Source: Candidatus Zambryskibacteria bacterium RIFCSPHIGHO2_02_FULL_43_14
Lineage (GTDB): Bacteria; Patescibacteriota; Minisyncoccia; Phycocordibacterales; Zambryskibacteraceae
NCBI GenBank assembly: GCA_001825315.1
Contig: MHVR01000005.1
Location: 5,761-46,179, forward strand
Direction: 5' to 3'
DNA: 40,419 nt
In this document: piece by piece, positions 14,820 through 23,486 of the stretch
How positions within the stretch are numbered: the first letter of the stretch is position 1
How the letters are laid out: every line of letters starts with the position of its first letter
Notes under the pieces: generated by a model
What the model saw: only the letters and a program-made list of their open reading frames with translations
What the model was told of the DNA's origin: nothing
Databases searched by the model: none
Made by a program: the position numbers and the translations under genes

Positions 14820-15101
14820 TTACATAGGTCGACGATCGCGAGGAGCGCGAGGCTCGAGCGGACGTGCAACATTCACAGTCAATTTTCTTCCTTCGAAATC
14901 TTGACCATTGTACATGTTGATGGCTGCTTGAGCTTCATCATCATTTGACATCTCGACGAATCCGAAACCTTTGCTTCTGCCGGTCATCCTGTCAATAATA
15001 ATTGACGAGGAAGAGACAGTACCCGCCTTCGCGAACAAGTCACTGAGGGCGGCTTCTGTCGTGGAATAAGGAATTCCTCCGACGTATAGCTTTGTTGTCA
15101 T
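14820..15101 (-). CDS. RRM-domain RNA-binding protein
   Basis: A 93-aa single RNA-recognition-motif protein. RNP2 is KLYVGGIPYS (residues ~4-13), RNP1 is SKGFGFVEM (~44-52), and there is a short basic C-terminal tail (RPLEPRAPRDRRPM). It resembles cyanobacterial and other bacterial glycine-rich/cold-inducible RRM proteins that bind single-stranded RNA. It stands alone with its own terminator. The 140 bp upstream can fold into nested hairpins, which could allow self-regulation; that is inference. Confidence 0.93.
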   Translation of the reverse strand: MTTKLYVGGIPYSTTEAALSDLFAKAGTVSSSSIIIDRMTGRSKGFGFVEMSNDDEAQAAINMYNGQDFEGRKLTVNVARPLEPRAPRDRRPM

Positions 15102-15116
15102 ATTCTTTGCGCCGGC

Positions 15117-15207
15117 ATTATATTAACCATGTAAGTGCCGGACCGATCTCATTTCGCGCTCTCTTTCGGATTAACCTAAAGTAACCTCTCAACGAGAACC
15201 TTACATG
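15117..15207 (-). promoter_or_regulatory. Structured region and -10 box upstream of the RRM gene
   Basis: On the minus strand CATGTAAG (15207-15200) can pair with CTTACATG (15135-15128), enclosing a TCTC/GAGA hairpin. CCGGCA and TGCCGG form another stem that covers a TATAAT box (15122-15117). Two readings are possible: a short ~9-nt leader transcribed from this TATAAT, or a long structured leader from a promoter further upstream (TTGCAT near 15240). Confidence 0.35.
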
Positions 15208-15242
15208 TTTCAACTGTAACATATCATCATAATTTATGCAAC

Positions 15243-15452
15243 TTACTTCGGTAGTTCCTTTTTAAACCAATTTTTCAATTTGTCCCAAACTAAGAATCTA
15301 ATTCCCAATATCTCTAGGCCTAATACTAAAAGGAATCCCACTGGCGTAAATGGCGTGATAATAGAGATTAAGCCAATAACAACGAGAATTACGCCAACAG
15401 TTTTTCTCACTTTCGGATTTTCAGTCCAAATTTTTTTAATTTTTTCTTTCAT
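15243..15452 (-). CDS. Small membrane protein, PGPGW-like
   Basis: A 69-aa protein with a basic amphipathic start (MKEKIKKIWTENPKVRKTVG), one long or two short membrane segments (VILVVIGLISIITPFTPVGFLLVLGLEILGI) and a basic WDKLKNWFKKELPK end. The TPFTPVGFLLVLGL hairpin recalls the PGPGW family of small transmembrane proteins of unknown function. Confidence 0.65.
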   Translation of the reverse strand: MKEKIKKIWTENPKVRKTVGVILVVIGLISIITPFTPVGFLLVLGLEILGIRFLVWDKLKNWFKKELPK

Positions 15453-15500
15453 TCCGTTAGAAGTTTATTAATAGTCATATTACCACTTTTTCTCTGCATT

Positions 15501-15535
15501 GCACTCCGTAGCTTTGCTTTGCCCATCGTAGCCTT
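15501..15535. repeat. Degenerate 15-bp direct repeat between small genes
   Basis: GCACTCCGTAGCTTT and GCCCATCGTAGCCTT lie 20 bp apart in the 135-bp gap between the HTH gene and the small membrane protein gene. They share the core CGTAGC. The rest of the gap shows no gene. Confidence 0.35.
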
Positions 15536-15587
15536 GGTGAAGTTGGGACAAAGGATGGGGTAGTAAATTTTTTAGATTTATTCAAGT

Positions 15588-15791
15588 CTATTTCTTATAC
15601 TCCAAAATATCTCCGGGCTGACACTCCAGAGCCTTGCAGATTGCTTCCAGCGTTGATAAGCGAACAGCTTTCGCCTTTTCGTTTTTCAAGATGGAAATGT
15701 TGGCCATTGTGATACCGACTTTTTCCGCAAGGTCGGTAACGCTCATTTTCCTTTTCGCCAACATGACGTCAATGTTAATGATGATTGCCAT
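15588..15791 (-). CDS. Cro/C1-type (XRE) HTH regulator, YozG-like
   Basis: A 67-aa DNA-binding protein: MLAKRKMSVTDLAEKVGITMANISILKNEKAKAVRLSTLEAICKALECQPGDILEY. This is the short HTH type usually encoded directly after a DUF2975 membrane protein, as here (5 nt apart). The pair is known in Firmicutes (YoaS/YozG); its function is not established. It is probably transcribed from the promoter before the DUF2975 gene. Confidence 0.9.
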   Translation of the reverse strand: MAIIINIDVMLAKRKMSVTDLAEKVGITMANISILKNEKAKAVRLSTLEAICKALECQPGDILEYKK

Positions 15792-15796
15792 GCTAG

Positions 15797-16306
15797 TTAA
15801 ACAGTGAAGTCATTTTCCGACTTTATCTCTACAGCACTTTGTAAAGTTCTTTCAAACACGGCCGCGGCCGTGGCGACTACGATAGAAATAAAGGTAGCCA
15901 CAATAGACACGGCAACAAAGCCCGCCGGATCGTCATCCGCGTTGCCATTAAAAGATACCCTTATGTATATTGCTGCTATCACAATCAAGCAACTCAGTAC
16001 GATTGCGCAATATTTTATATTCCTTAAAGACTTCACGGATTCTAGTGAGAATACTTTATTTTGTCTGATGTATCCCAGTAATTTAAACGCCTGATACAGC
16101 GCAATGAAAAACGCGATAGACACGAGATATCCATAGATTATGAAAGGGTCAGCGTAAATACTAAACAGGTCTAAGTTTGTTGCTCTCCCTTCAGTCAAAG
16201 GAAACCGAATCATAATGGCCAGTGCTACTATGCCGATGAGTACAACGACGACTTGAAGAAATATTGTTGAGCTTTTTTTCATAAATGGGACTTTTAAACT
16301 ATTCAT
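15797..16306 (-). CDS. DUF2975 family membrane protein
   Basis: A 169-aa protein with four membrane segments (IFLQVVVVLIGIVALAI; PFIIYGYLVSIAFFIALYQAF; IKYCAIVLSCLIVIAAIYI; FVAVSIVATFISIVVATAAAVF). It is paired with the HTH gene downstream, the typical DUF2975/HTH module. ATG 16306 is kept because a near-consensus promoter places +1 on it. Met9 (MKKSSTIF) at 16282 is a possible alternative. Confidence 0.87.
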   Translation of the reverse strand: MNSLKVPFMKKSSTIFLQVVVVLIGIVALAIMIRFPLTEGRATNLDLFSIYADPFIIYGYLVSIAFFIALYQAFKLLGYIRQNKVFSLESVKSLRNIKYCAIVLSCLIVIAAIYIRVSFNGNADDDPAGFVAVSIVATFISIVVATAAAVFERTLQSAVEIKSENDFTV

Positions 16307-16311
16307 ATCCC

Positions 16312-16340
16312 ATCATAGTTTATCGCATATCGTTTGTCAA
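16312..16340 (-). promoter_or_regulatory. Near-consensus promoter of the DUF2975-HTH operon
   Basis: On the minus strand: -35 TTGACA (16340-16335, perfect), 17-bp spacer, -10 TATGAT (16317-16312), then GGGAT and the ATG at 16306. Predicted +1 falls on the start codon itself, so the mRNA should be leaderless. It is the best sigma-70-type promoter seen in the window. Confidence 0.8.
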
Positions 16341-16391
16341 TACATATTTATCGTTACATGTGAATAACGAGCTAACACCTTCAATTCCAAT

Positions 16392-16479
16392 TGGCGGAGG
16401 CGGAGAGAGTCGAACTCTCGAGGGCTTGCGCCCTACACGCTTTCCAAGCGTGCGCACTAGGCCACTATGCGACGCCTCC
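16392..16479 (-). tRNA. tRNA-Ser (anticodon GGA)
   Basis: An 88-nt class II tRNA on the minus strand. The acceptor is GGAGGCG/CGCCTCC with discriminator G and encoded CCA; the anticodon arm is CACGC-TTGGAAA-GCGTG (anticodon GGA). There is a long variable arm (GGGCGCAAGCCC) and a T arm GAGAG-TTCGACT-CTCTC. TATGAT about 20 nt upstream is a candidate -10. Confidence 0.95.
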
Positions 16480-16565
16480 TTCAGCGCTAAATTTATCATA
16501 TTTAAATATCTAATCCCACTATGAACTACTCGTAGACTCAAACCCGCTATTCAAATTATACACTT

Positions 16566-16583
16566 TATTTGCTATCGCGAATA
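16566..16583. promoter_or_regulatory. Candidate operator, copy 1 (upstream of tRNA-Ser)
   Basis: TATTTGC-TATC-GCGAATA, an 18-bp imperfect palindrome. With copy 2 it flanks the PaaX/Cas2-like gene; the two match at 17 of 18 positions in inverted orientation. Confidence 0.45.
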
Positions 16584-16594
16584 TCCTGTGTAAT

Positions 16595-17143
16595 CTATAC
16601 GAGACTAAATCGATGTTTCAGGTCGAGTTCATTGTCTATATGACTGGCTTCAATAAACCGTACGAATTTTCTAATGTTATAAAATTCGACTATATATTCT
16701 ATTTCATTACGACACTCAAATGAAATTACAAAAACTGATCGTTGTAATTCAATGAATCCGAGTCTTTTCAACTGATAGCGAAACATTTCTCTAATCTTCT
16801 TTTTCTTTTCTGGTATATCAAATATCACAATCCTCCATTTTTTATCCCACTTATGCCTCTTAACAACCATCTTGTCTAGATTATAAGTCAGAGCCGCCCT
16901 TTTCCCCTCCGAGGAAAGGATAAAAGTGGTTGTTCCATCTTTATTATCTTTCTGATGAATGAGCTTAGATTTATACAGAGTTCTTATAGACGATATAAGA
17001 TATCTTCTATCAATCTCTTTCCATTCTTCATGTATTGCTCCAAGTATTTTTAAATATCCTCTGGGCGAACGAGAGAGACCTAGAGTCAGGCCCCCAAGTA
17101 AAAGAAGTAATATTTTTTCTTGAGTTGATCCCCTACGTGGCAT
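16595..17143 (-). CDS. PaaX-type regulator: winged helix plus Cas2-like domain
   Basis: A 182-aa protein. Residues ~8-95 look like a winged-helix domain (LLLLLGGLTLGLSRSPRGY, SSIRTLYKSKLIHQKDNKDGTTTFILSSEGK). Residues ~100-172 are a ferredoxin-like Cas2 fold, KWRIVIFDIPEKKKKIREMF, then LKRLGFIELQRSVFVI and an HIDNE end. This is the PaaX arrangement (transcriptional repressor). Genome annotations often call such stand-alone proteins Cas2, but no CRISPR array or other cas gene is here. Asp109 matches the Cas2 acidic residue, so nuclease activity cannot be excluded. It has TACAAT 8 bp before its ATG and a palindromic site just upstream. Confidence 0.75.
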   Translation of the reverse strand: MPRRGSTQEKILLLLLGGLTLGLSRSPRGYLKILGAIHEEWKEIDRRYLISSIRTLYKSKLIHQKDNKDGTTTFILSSEGKRAALTYNLDKMVVKRHKWDKKWRIVIFDIPEKKKKIREMFRYQLKRLGFIELQRSVFVISFECRNEIEYIVEFYNIRKFVRFIEASHIDNELDLKHRFSLV

Positions 17144-17176
17144 ATATTTGTATTGTATTTATTAAATCATATCACT

Positions 17177-17194
17177 TATTAGCGATAGCAAATA
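17177..17194. promoter_or_regulatory. Candidate operator, copy 2 (upstream of the PaaX/Cas2-like gene)
   Basis: TATTAGC-GATA-GCAAATA, the inverted counterpart of copy 1. It sits 34 bp upstream of the start codon, around the expected -35 position of the gene's promoter (-10 TACAAT at 17157-17152). That is a suitable place for autorepression. Confidence 0.5.
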
Positions 17195-17263
17195 TCTAGT
17201 AACATTTATAAATTTATACAATCATCGACAATCTACTTCTTTTTTTGTCGTGTTCTCAAGACT

Positions 17264-17860
17264 TCATCTACCATTTTTATTTCCATACGCCACTACTTTA
17301 TTACGACCGTCGTGCTTGGCAGTATAGAGTGCTTGGTCCGCGCGTTTGACCAATTCAGATAAAATTAAACCTTTTTCAGAAGAAGCGACACCTGCACTTA
17401 TAGTGAGATGAAGGTTTGGCACTTCCGAGAAAATAAGACCTTCCACCTTCACCCTTATTTCTTCGGCTTTTATCACGGCATCTTGTTCGTTTGCGCCAAG
17501 GAGACTCACTATCACCTCTTCTCCACCCCAGCGCGCGACAGTATCGCCCGTCCGCAGAGTAGTTTGAATAGTCTTCGAGACTTTGCGTAAGACCATGTCA
17601 CCAATATCATGTCCATATGTATCGTTGATACCTTTGAAGTGGTCAATATCAAAAAAGACGATACTGATGTTTCTAAACCCAAACCACTCTTTACGTTTAC
17701 CCTGCTCATTACCGGTAAGAGTAGTAAGATAAATACCCAACTCTTCTTCAAAAAATGCACGAGTCTTGAGTTTTGTGAGAGAATCATGAATCAAGTCCCT
17801 TTCAAGTTCATGGACCTGTATTTCTAGTTCAGCTATGCGTTTATCTTTATCTTGGTCCAT
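17264..17860 (-). CDS. GGDEF-domain diguanylate cyclase
   Basis: A 198-aa cytoplasmic protein: a short N-terminal coiled coil (residues ~1-25), then a full GGDEF domain beginning DLIHDSLTKLKTRAFFEEEL. Substrate and metal residues are in FFDIDHFKGINDTYGHDIGD. The active-site loop is RWGGEEV (112-116), i.e. GGEEF with Val at the last position. An inhibitory RxxD site (R103-D106) lies six residues before it. It should make cyclic di-GMP from GTP. No membrane segment or sensor domain is present. The start overlaps the htpX stop by 14 nt. Confidence 0.9.
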   Translation of the reverse strand: MDQDKDKRIAELEIQVHELERDLIHDSLTKLKTRAFFEEELGIYLTTLTGNEQGKRKEWFGFRNISIVFFDIDHFKGINDTYGHDIGDMVLRKVSKTIQTTLRTGDTVARWGGEEVIVSLLGANEQDAVIKAEEIRVKVEGLIFSEVPNLHLTISAGVASSEKGLILSELVKRADQALYTAKHDGRNKVVAYGNKNGR

Positions 17861-18752
17861 AAGATGTGCCTATTAAAGCGCGAATTCTCTCTTCCACCGG
17901 CGGGTGGGTCATAAAAAGTTTATGAAGGCCAATGGTTGATTTCACGTTAAATGGATTAGTGATAAAGAGATGTGCCGTCGCATTGTTGGCTAGACGCATT
18001 GGAAGAGACGGGGCACTAATTTTTTTCAAAGCGCTGGCCAATCCTTCCGGATATCGGGTCAGAAGGGCGCCGGAAGCATCAGCGAGAAATTCACGTTTAC
18101 GCGATATGGCTAGTCGAATAAGGGTGGCGGTGACAGGTGTCAAGATCGCTAAAATAAGGCCAATAATTAGTAAAATTGCTCCCCCATTATTGTCTCTATT
18201 ACGATTACTTCCCCACCTTTGTGAACGTAGGAAAAGGTCGGAAAGCATAGTCACAAAGCCCGCCATTACCACCATCACGGTTGAAAGGAGTATGTCGCGG
18301 TTACCGATATGAGATAGTTCATGAGCGATTACCCCTTCAAGTTCATTTTTATTGAGCGTCGTAAGTAGGCCGATAGTAACACAAATCACGGCATGCTCTT
18401 TATTCCGCCCAGTAGCAAAAGCGTTTGGCACCGGGTCGTCTATTACGAAGAGTCCGGGCATAGGTAATCCCGCAGTGATAGAGAGATTCTCGACGGCATT
18501 CCAGAGATCGAAATATTGGTCCCTTGTTGCGGGCTTTGCCCCGTGGAGTTTGAGTACAATTTTATCAGAGAACCAATACGAAAAGATGTTCATAATAATT
18601 GCAAAAGTAAAAGCAACATAAAGGATAACGGTATTGCCATAAAGATATGAAAAGAACCAACCGAAAGCCATAATGATAGAAAAGAAAAGCGCCATTAAAC
18701 CCCACGTCTTCCAGATATTCTCATCTTGGTGAGTGTAGATATTGCTCGACAT
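17847..18752 (-). CDS. htpX: HtpX-type membrane zinc metalloprotease (M48)
   Basis: A 301-aa protein with two N-terminal membrane segments (residues ~18-60), the zinc site HELSH in GVIAHELSHIGNRD, further membrane segments (VMVVMAGFVTMLS; GGAILLIIGLILAILTPV), and the third ligand Glu in REFLADASG. It degrades misfolded membrane proteins. Encoded directly after lemA (TAATG junction), the usual LemA-HtpX pairing, and followed by an overlapping GGDEF gene. Confidence 0.95.
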   Translation of the reverse strand: MSSNIYTHQDENIWKTWGLMALFFSIIMAFGWFFSYLYGNTVILYVAFTFAIIMNIFSYWFSDKIVLKLHGAKPATRDQYFDLWNAVENLSITAGLPMPGLFVIDDPVPNAFATGRNKEHAVICVTIGLLTTLNKNELEGVIAHELSHIGNRDILLSTVMVVMAGFVTMLSDLFLRSQRWGSNRNRDNNGGAILLIIGLILAILTPVTATLIRLAISRKREFLADASGALLTRYPEGLASALKKISAPSLPMRLANNATAHLFITNPFNVKSTIGLHKLFMTHPPVEERIRALIGTSYGPR

Positions 18753-19306
18753 TAAAACTTGACTGCAACAGGTTCTCTAGCAGTTTCTTCTTCAAGTTCA
18801 AAGAATTCCATAACCGAAAAATGGAACATTCCAGCGATGAAATTGTTTGGAAAGGATTCTATTTTAATATTGAGATCACGAACATTAGTATTATAGAAGC
18901 GACGGGCCGCTTGAATTTTGTTTTCTGTATCAGAAAGTTCTTCTTGAAGTTTGAGAAAATTTTGGTTTGCTTTCAAATCCGGATAAGCTTCAGCCAAGGC
19001 AAAGATAGATTTGAGTGCGCCGCTAAGCACATTTTCTGCCTTGCCTCTCTCCCCTATATCACCTGCATTCATAGCTGCCGCACGAGCTTTTGTCACATTT
19101 TCAAACGCGCTCGATTCGTGTGTAGCATACCCTTTAACTGTATTTACTAGATTTGGAATAAGATCGTAACGACGCTTGAGTTGAATATCAATATCCGCCC
19201 AAGCTTCTTTAGTCCTATTGACCAGACGAACGAAACCGTTGTAAGCAAATACTACCCAGAGAAAAATAATAACTACAGCAATAAAGAGAATTAATGTTAT
19301 GGACAT
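18752..19306 (-). CDS. lemA: LemA family protein
   Basis: A 184-aa protein with an N-terminal membrane anchor (ITLILFIAVVIIFLWVVFAY), then NRTKEAWADIDIQLKRRYDLIPNLVNTVKGYATHE and ARRFYNTNVRDLNIKIESFPNNF, the LemA helical domain. Its role is unclear but it commonly pairs with HtpX. The ORF track starts at a TTG (19312); ATG 19306 is chosen because TGATATAAT places +1 exactly there. Confidence 0.93.
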   Translation of the reverse strand: MSITLILFIAVVIIFLWVVFAYNGFVRLVNRTKEAWADIDIQLKRRYDLIPNLVNTVKGYATHESSAFENVTKARAAAMNAGDIGERGKAENVLSGALKSIFALAEAYPDLKANQNFLKLQEELSDTENKIQAARRFYNTNVRDLNIKIESFPNNFIAGMFHFSVMEFFELEEETAREPVAVKF

Positions 19307-19312
19307 AACCAA

Positions 19313-19321
19313 ATTATATCA
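19313..19321 (-). promoter_or_regulatory. Extended -10 promoter of lemA-htpX-GGDEF
   Basis: TGA-TATAAT on the minus strand (19321-19313) followed by TTGGTT and ATG. +1 is predicted at the A of the ATG (19306). It lies in the short gap after groEL. Confidence 0.65.
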
Positions 19322-19326
19322 CAAAC

Positions 19327-21329
<2,003 letters not shown>

Positions 21330-21338
21330 ATTGCTCGC

Positions 21339-21366
21339 ATTATATTCAAAAAAACTTCAAAGTCAA
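21339..21366 (-). promoter_or_regulatory. Promoter of groES-groEL
   Basis: -35 TTGACT (21366-21361), 16-bp spacer, -10 TATAAT (21344-21339) on the minus strand. The predicted start at 21332 leaves a 3-nt leader. Its form is housekeeping sigma-like; neither a CIRCE site nor a heat-shock sigma motif is visible. Confidence 0.7.
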
Positions 21367-21377
21367 ACTCACCTGCT

Positions 21378-21400
21378 TGTGCAAAGTCGAACTTTGCACA
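21378..21400. repeat. 23-bp palindrome between groES and secG
   Basis: TGTGCAAAGT-CGA-ACTTTGCACA has perfect 10-bp arms. It lies upstream of the groES promoter and of the secG promoter. It has no T-run, so it is not a normal terminator. A second copy, differing by one or two loop bases, is inside the FAD oxidase gene (7818-7840). Confidence 0.7.
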
Positions 21401-21420
21401 TTTAATCCGTCTTACACAAA

Positions 21421-21449
21421 TTGCGCATTTTTGGAAATTGGGGTAATAT
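21421..21449 (+). promoter_or_regulatory. Promoter of secG operon
   Basis: -35 TTGCGC (21421-21426), 17-bp spacer, -10 TAATAT (21444-21449). +1 is predicted near 21456, giving a ~9-nt leader. GGGGAG lies at 21451-21456, at or upstream of the predicted start, so it could serve as a Shine-Dalgarno sequence only if transcription began earlier. Confidence 0.5.
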
Positions 21450-21464
21450 TGGGGAGTACAAACG

Positions 21465-21692
21465 ATGATTCAGATTCTTCCCTACATCCAGATTGTCCTT
21501 AGTCTTCTTCTCGTGGCGGGAGTGCTTCTCCAGCGCTCGGAAGAAAGTCTTGGTTCCGCCTTCGGCAGCGATGGTGCTGCTGGAGGGCGCTTTATGCGCC
21601 GTGGATTTGAAAAGATTCTTTTTAACGCCACTTTAGTTGTTGCCGTCCTTTTTATTCTTTCTGCCTTTGCCAATCTTCTTATCGGCCGATAG
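21465..21692 (+). CDS. secG: Preprotein translocase subunit SecG
   Basis: A 75-aa protein with two membrane segments (residues ~3-22 and ~50-72) joined by QRSEESLGSAFGSDGAAGGRFMRRGFEK, matching SecG (LLQR.. and G-rich loop). It is part of the SecYEG channel. First gene of a plus-strand run with the substrate-binding protein, RNase J and an MFS protein. Confidence 0.92.
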   Translation: MIQILPYIQIVLSLLLVAGVLLQRSEESLGSAFGSDGAAGGRFMRRGFEKILFNATLVVAVLFILSAFANLLIGR

Positions 21693-21718
21693 TTTGATAA
21701 ACTCATTACAAGTAAGAA

Positions 21719-23473
21719 ATGAATTATAAAGACGCGCGAGTGCTTCTCTCAAAGCGCTTCAATGTCCCAAAAGAATATTCAATCCGTAAAATCTTGCGTT
21801 CGTTTACTATAGCCGAGAAGGCGGTTTTCTATTTTTTCGCTTCAATTTTTATTTTCTCTGGCATCACTCTTTTATGGCAAGTCAACAGCGCTTATCTCGT
21901 AGAAGTGCCCACTCGTGGCGGTATTCTGACGGAGGGAGTAGTTGGCAATCCCCGCTTTATCAACCCAGTGCTGGCAATTTCGGAGGCAGATAAAAATCTT
22001 GTAGCTCTTCTCTACTCTGGTTTGGTACGCATTACTCCGACTGGTAAAATTGAAAATGATTTGGCCGAGGAGGTAATAATTTCAGAGGATCGTTTAACCT
22101 ATACGATTCGTATTTATGAAGATGCCCGCTTTCACGATGGTGAGCCTCTTACAGCCGATGATGTTATCTTTACCATCGATAGAATTATCGATCCTGCCAC
22201 TAAAAGCCCGAAACGTGGCAACTGGGATGGAGTTACGATCGCTAAAATAGATGACCGGACCGTCTCGTTTACTCTAAGACAGGCATACACTCCATTTATT
22301 TACAATTTGACAATTGGTATTTTACCTAAACATATATGGAAGAATGTTTCCGATGATGAATTCTCTTTTAGTCAGTTTAATACTCTACCAATCGGTTCTG
22401 GGCCATATAAAGTAGAAAGGGTTGAGAGAAATTCGGGTGGTATTCCGAATTTCTATTCACTCAGTCCGTTTGAAAGTGTTTCGAGTAAAGCGCCATTTAT
22501 AAAAAATTTAGTTTTCAGATTTTATCCGAGCGAAATCGCGCTCATTGAAGCTTATAACAAAGGCATCGTGGAGAGCTTAAGCGGTATCTCACCAGAAAAG
22601 ATACTTGAACTCAAGAGAAATGGCCAACAGATTATCTCTTCCCCTCTACCTCGTGTTTTTGCCGTCTTTTTCAATCAAAATCAATCTAAAGTACTTTTAA
22701 ATAAAGAAGTGCGTCAAGCGCTTGATCTCACAAGTCCTAAAGAAGAGATAGTCGAAACAGTTCTTGGAGGATATGGTACGGTCATCGATAGCCCTTTACC
22801 TGCAGGCATTTACTCTTGGACGAGTGCCAAAGAGAAACTTACATCCGAAGAAAGGATGGAAACGGCCAAAGCGCTTTTAGAAAAAGCTGGCTGGAAAGCC
22901 AATATGGAAACTGGTGTACTTGAAAAGAAATCTGCCTCTGGTACAATAACTTTGTCGTTTTCTATCTCTACCGGTAATGCCCCAGAACTTCGGGCAGTGG
23001 CGGATGAGCTGGTCGCTCGATGGCAGAAACTTGGTGCGAAGGTTGACATTCTCGTCTTTGAGACCGGTGACCTAAACCAAAATATTATCCGTCCGAGAAA
23101 TTTCGACGCTCTTCTTTTCGGCGAAGTGGTTGGTAGAAACGCAGATCTCTATCCCTTTTGGCATTCCTCGCAAAGAACGGACCCGGGACTCAATATTGCT
23201 CTCTACACTAACAGTCACGCTGATAAATTACTAGATGACGCCAGAAGTGCCAGTGACTCCGATACAATAGAGAAAAACTACAAAATGTTTGCGGAAGAGT
23301 TACAAGCCGATGTGCCAGCCGTCTTCCTTTATACACCCGGGTTTCTTTACGTCGTGCCGAAGTCGGTAAGGGCGATTAATCTGGGTTCACTCGCGGTTTC
23401 TCAAGACAGATTTCTCGGCGTGAAAGACTGGTATATCGAAACGGATAGGGTTTGGAAAATATTCGTTAATTAA
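21719..23473 (+). CDS. Membrane-anchored peptide-binding protein, SBP family 5
   Basis: A 584-aa protein: cytoplasmic basic N-terminus, one membrane segment at ~35-55 (VFYFFASIFIFSGITLLW), then an extracellular OppA/DppA-type domain (GGILTEGVVGNPRFINPV, DARFHDGEPLTADDVIFTIDRI, PIGSGPYKVERVER, EVRQALDLTSPKEEIVETVLGG). An uncleaved anchor replaces the lipoprotein signal. No ABC permease or ATPase is encoded nearby, so the transport partner is elsewhere or absent. It follows secG by 26 nt. Confidence 0.9.
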   Translation: MNYKDARVLLSKRFNVPKEYSIRKILRSFTIAEKAVFYFFASIFIFSGITLLWQVNSAYLVEVPTRGGILTEGVVGNPRFINPVLAISEADKNLVALLYSGLVRITPTGKIENDLAEEVIISEDRLTYTIRIYEDARFHDGEPLTADDVIFTIDRIIDPATKSPKRGNWDGVTIAKIDDRTVSFTLRQAYTPFIYNLTIGILPKHIWKNVSDDEFSFSQFNTLPIGSGPYKVERVERNSGGIPNFYSLSPFESVSSKAPFIKNLVFRFYPSEIALIEAYNKGIVESLSGISPEKILELKRNGQQIISSPLPRVFAVFFNQNQSKVLLNKEVRQALDLTSPKEEIVETVLGGYGTVIDSPLPAGIYSWTSAKEKLTSEERMETAKALLEKAGWKANMETGVLEKKSASGTITLSFSISTGNAPELRAVADELVARWQKLGAKVDILVFETGDLNQNIIRPRNFDALLFGEVVGRNADLYPFWHSSQRTDPGLNIALYTNSHADKLLDDARSASDSDTIEKNYKMFAEELQADVPAVFLYTPGFLYVVPKSVRAINLGSLAVSQDRFLGVKDWYIETDRVWKIFVN

Positions 23474-23486
23474 AACTTAAAGACAA

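Noticed and set aside
16595-17143. Cas2 as evidence for a CRISPR-Cas locus
   Set aside because: No array of spaced direct repeats and no cas1 or other cas gene in the window; the fused winged helix points to a PaaX-type regulator.
21378-21400. Palindrome as a terminator
   Set aside because: It lies between divergent genes with no gene ending into it, and has no T-run on either strand.
21330-21464. CIRCE/HrcA operator upstream of groES
   Set aside because: The palindrome here is TGTGCAAAG/CTTTGCACA, not TTAGCACTC-N9-GAGTGCTAA, and the same palindrome occurs inside an unrelated gene.
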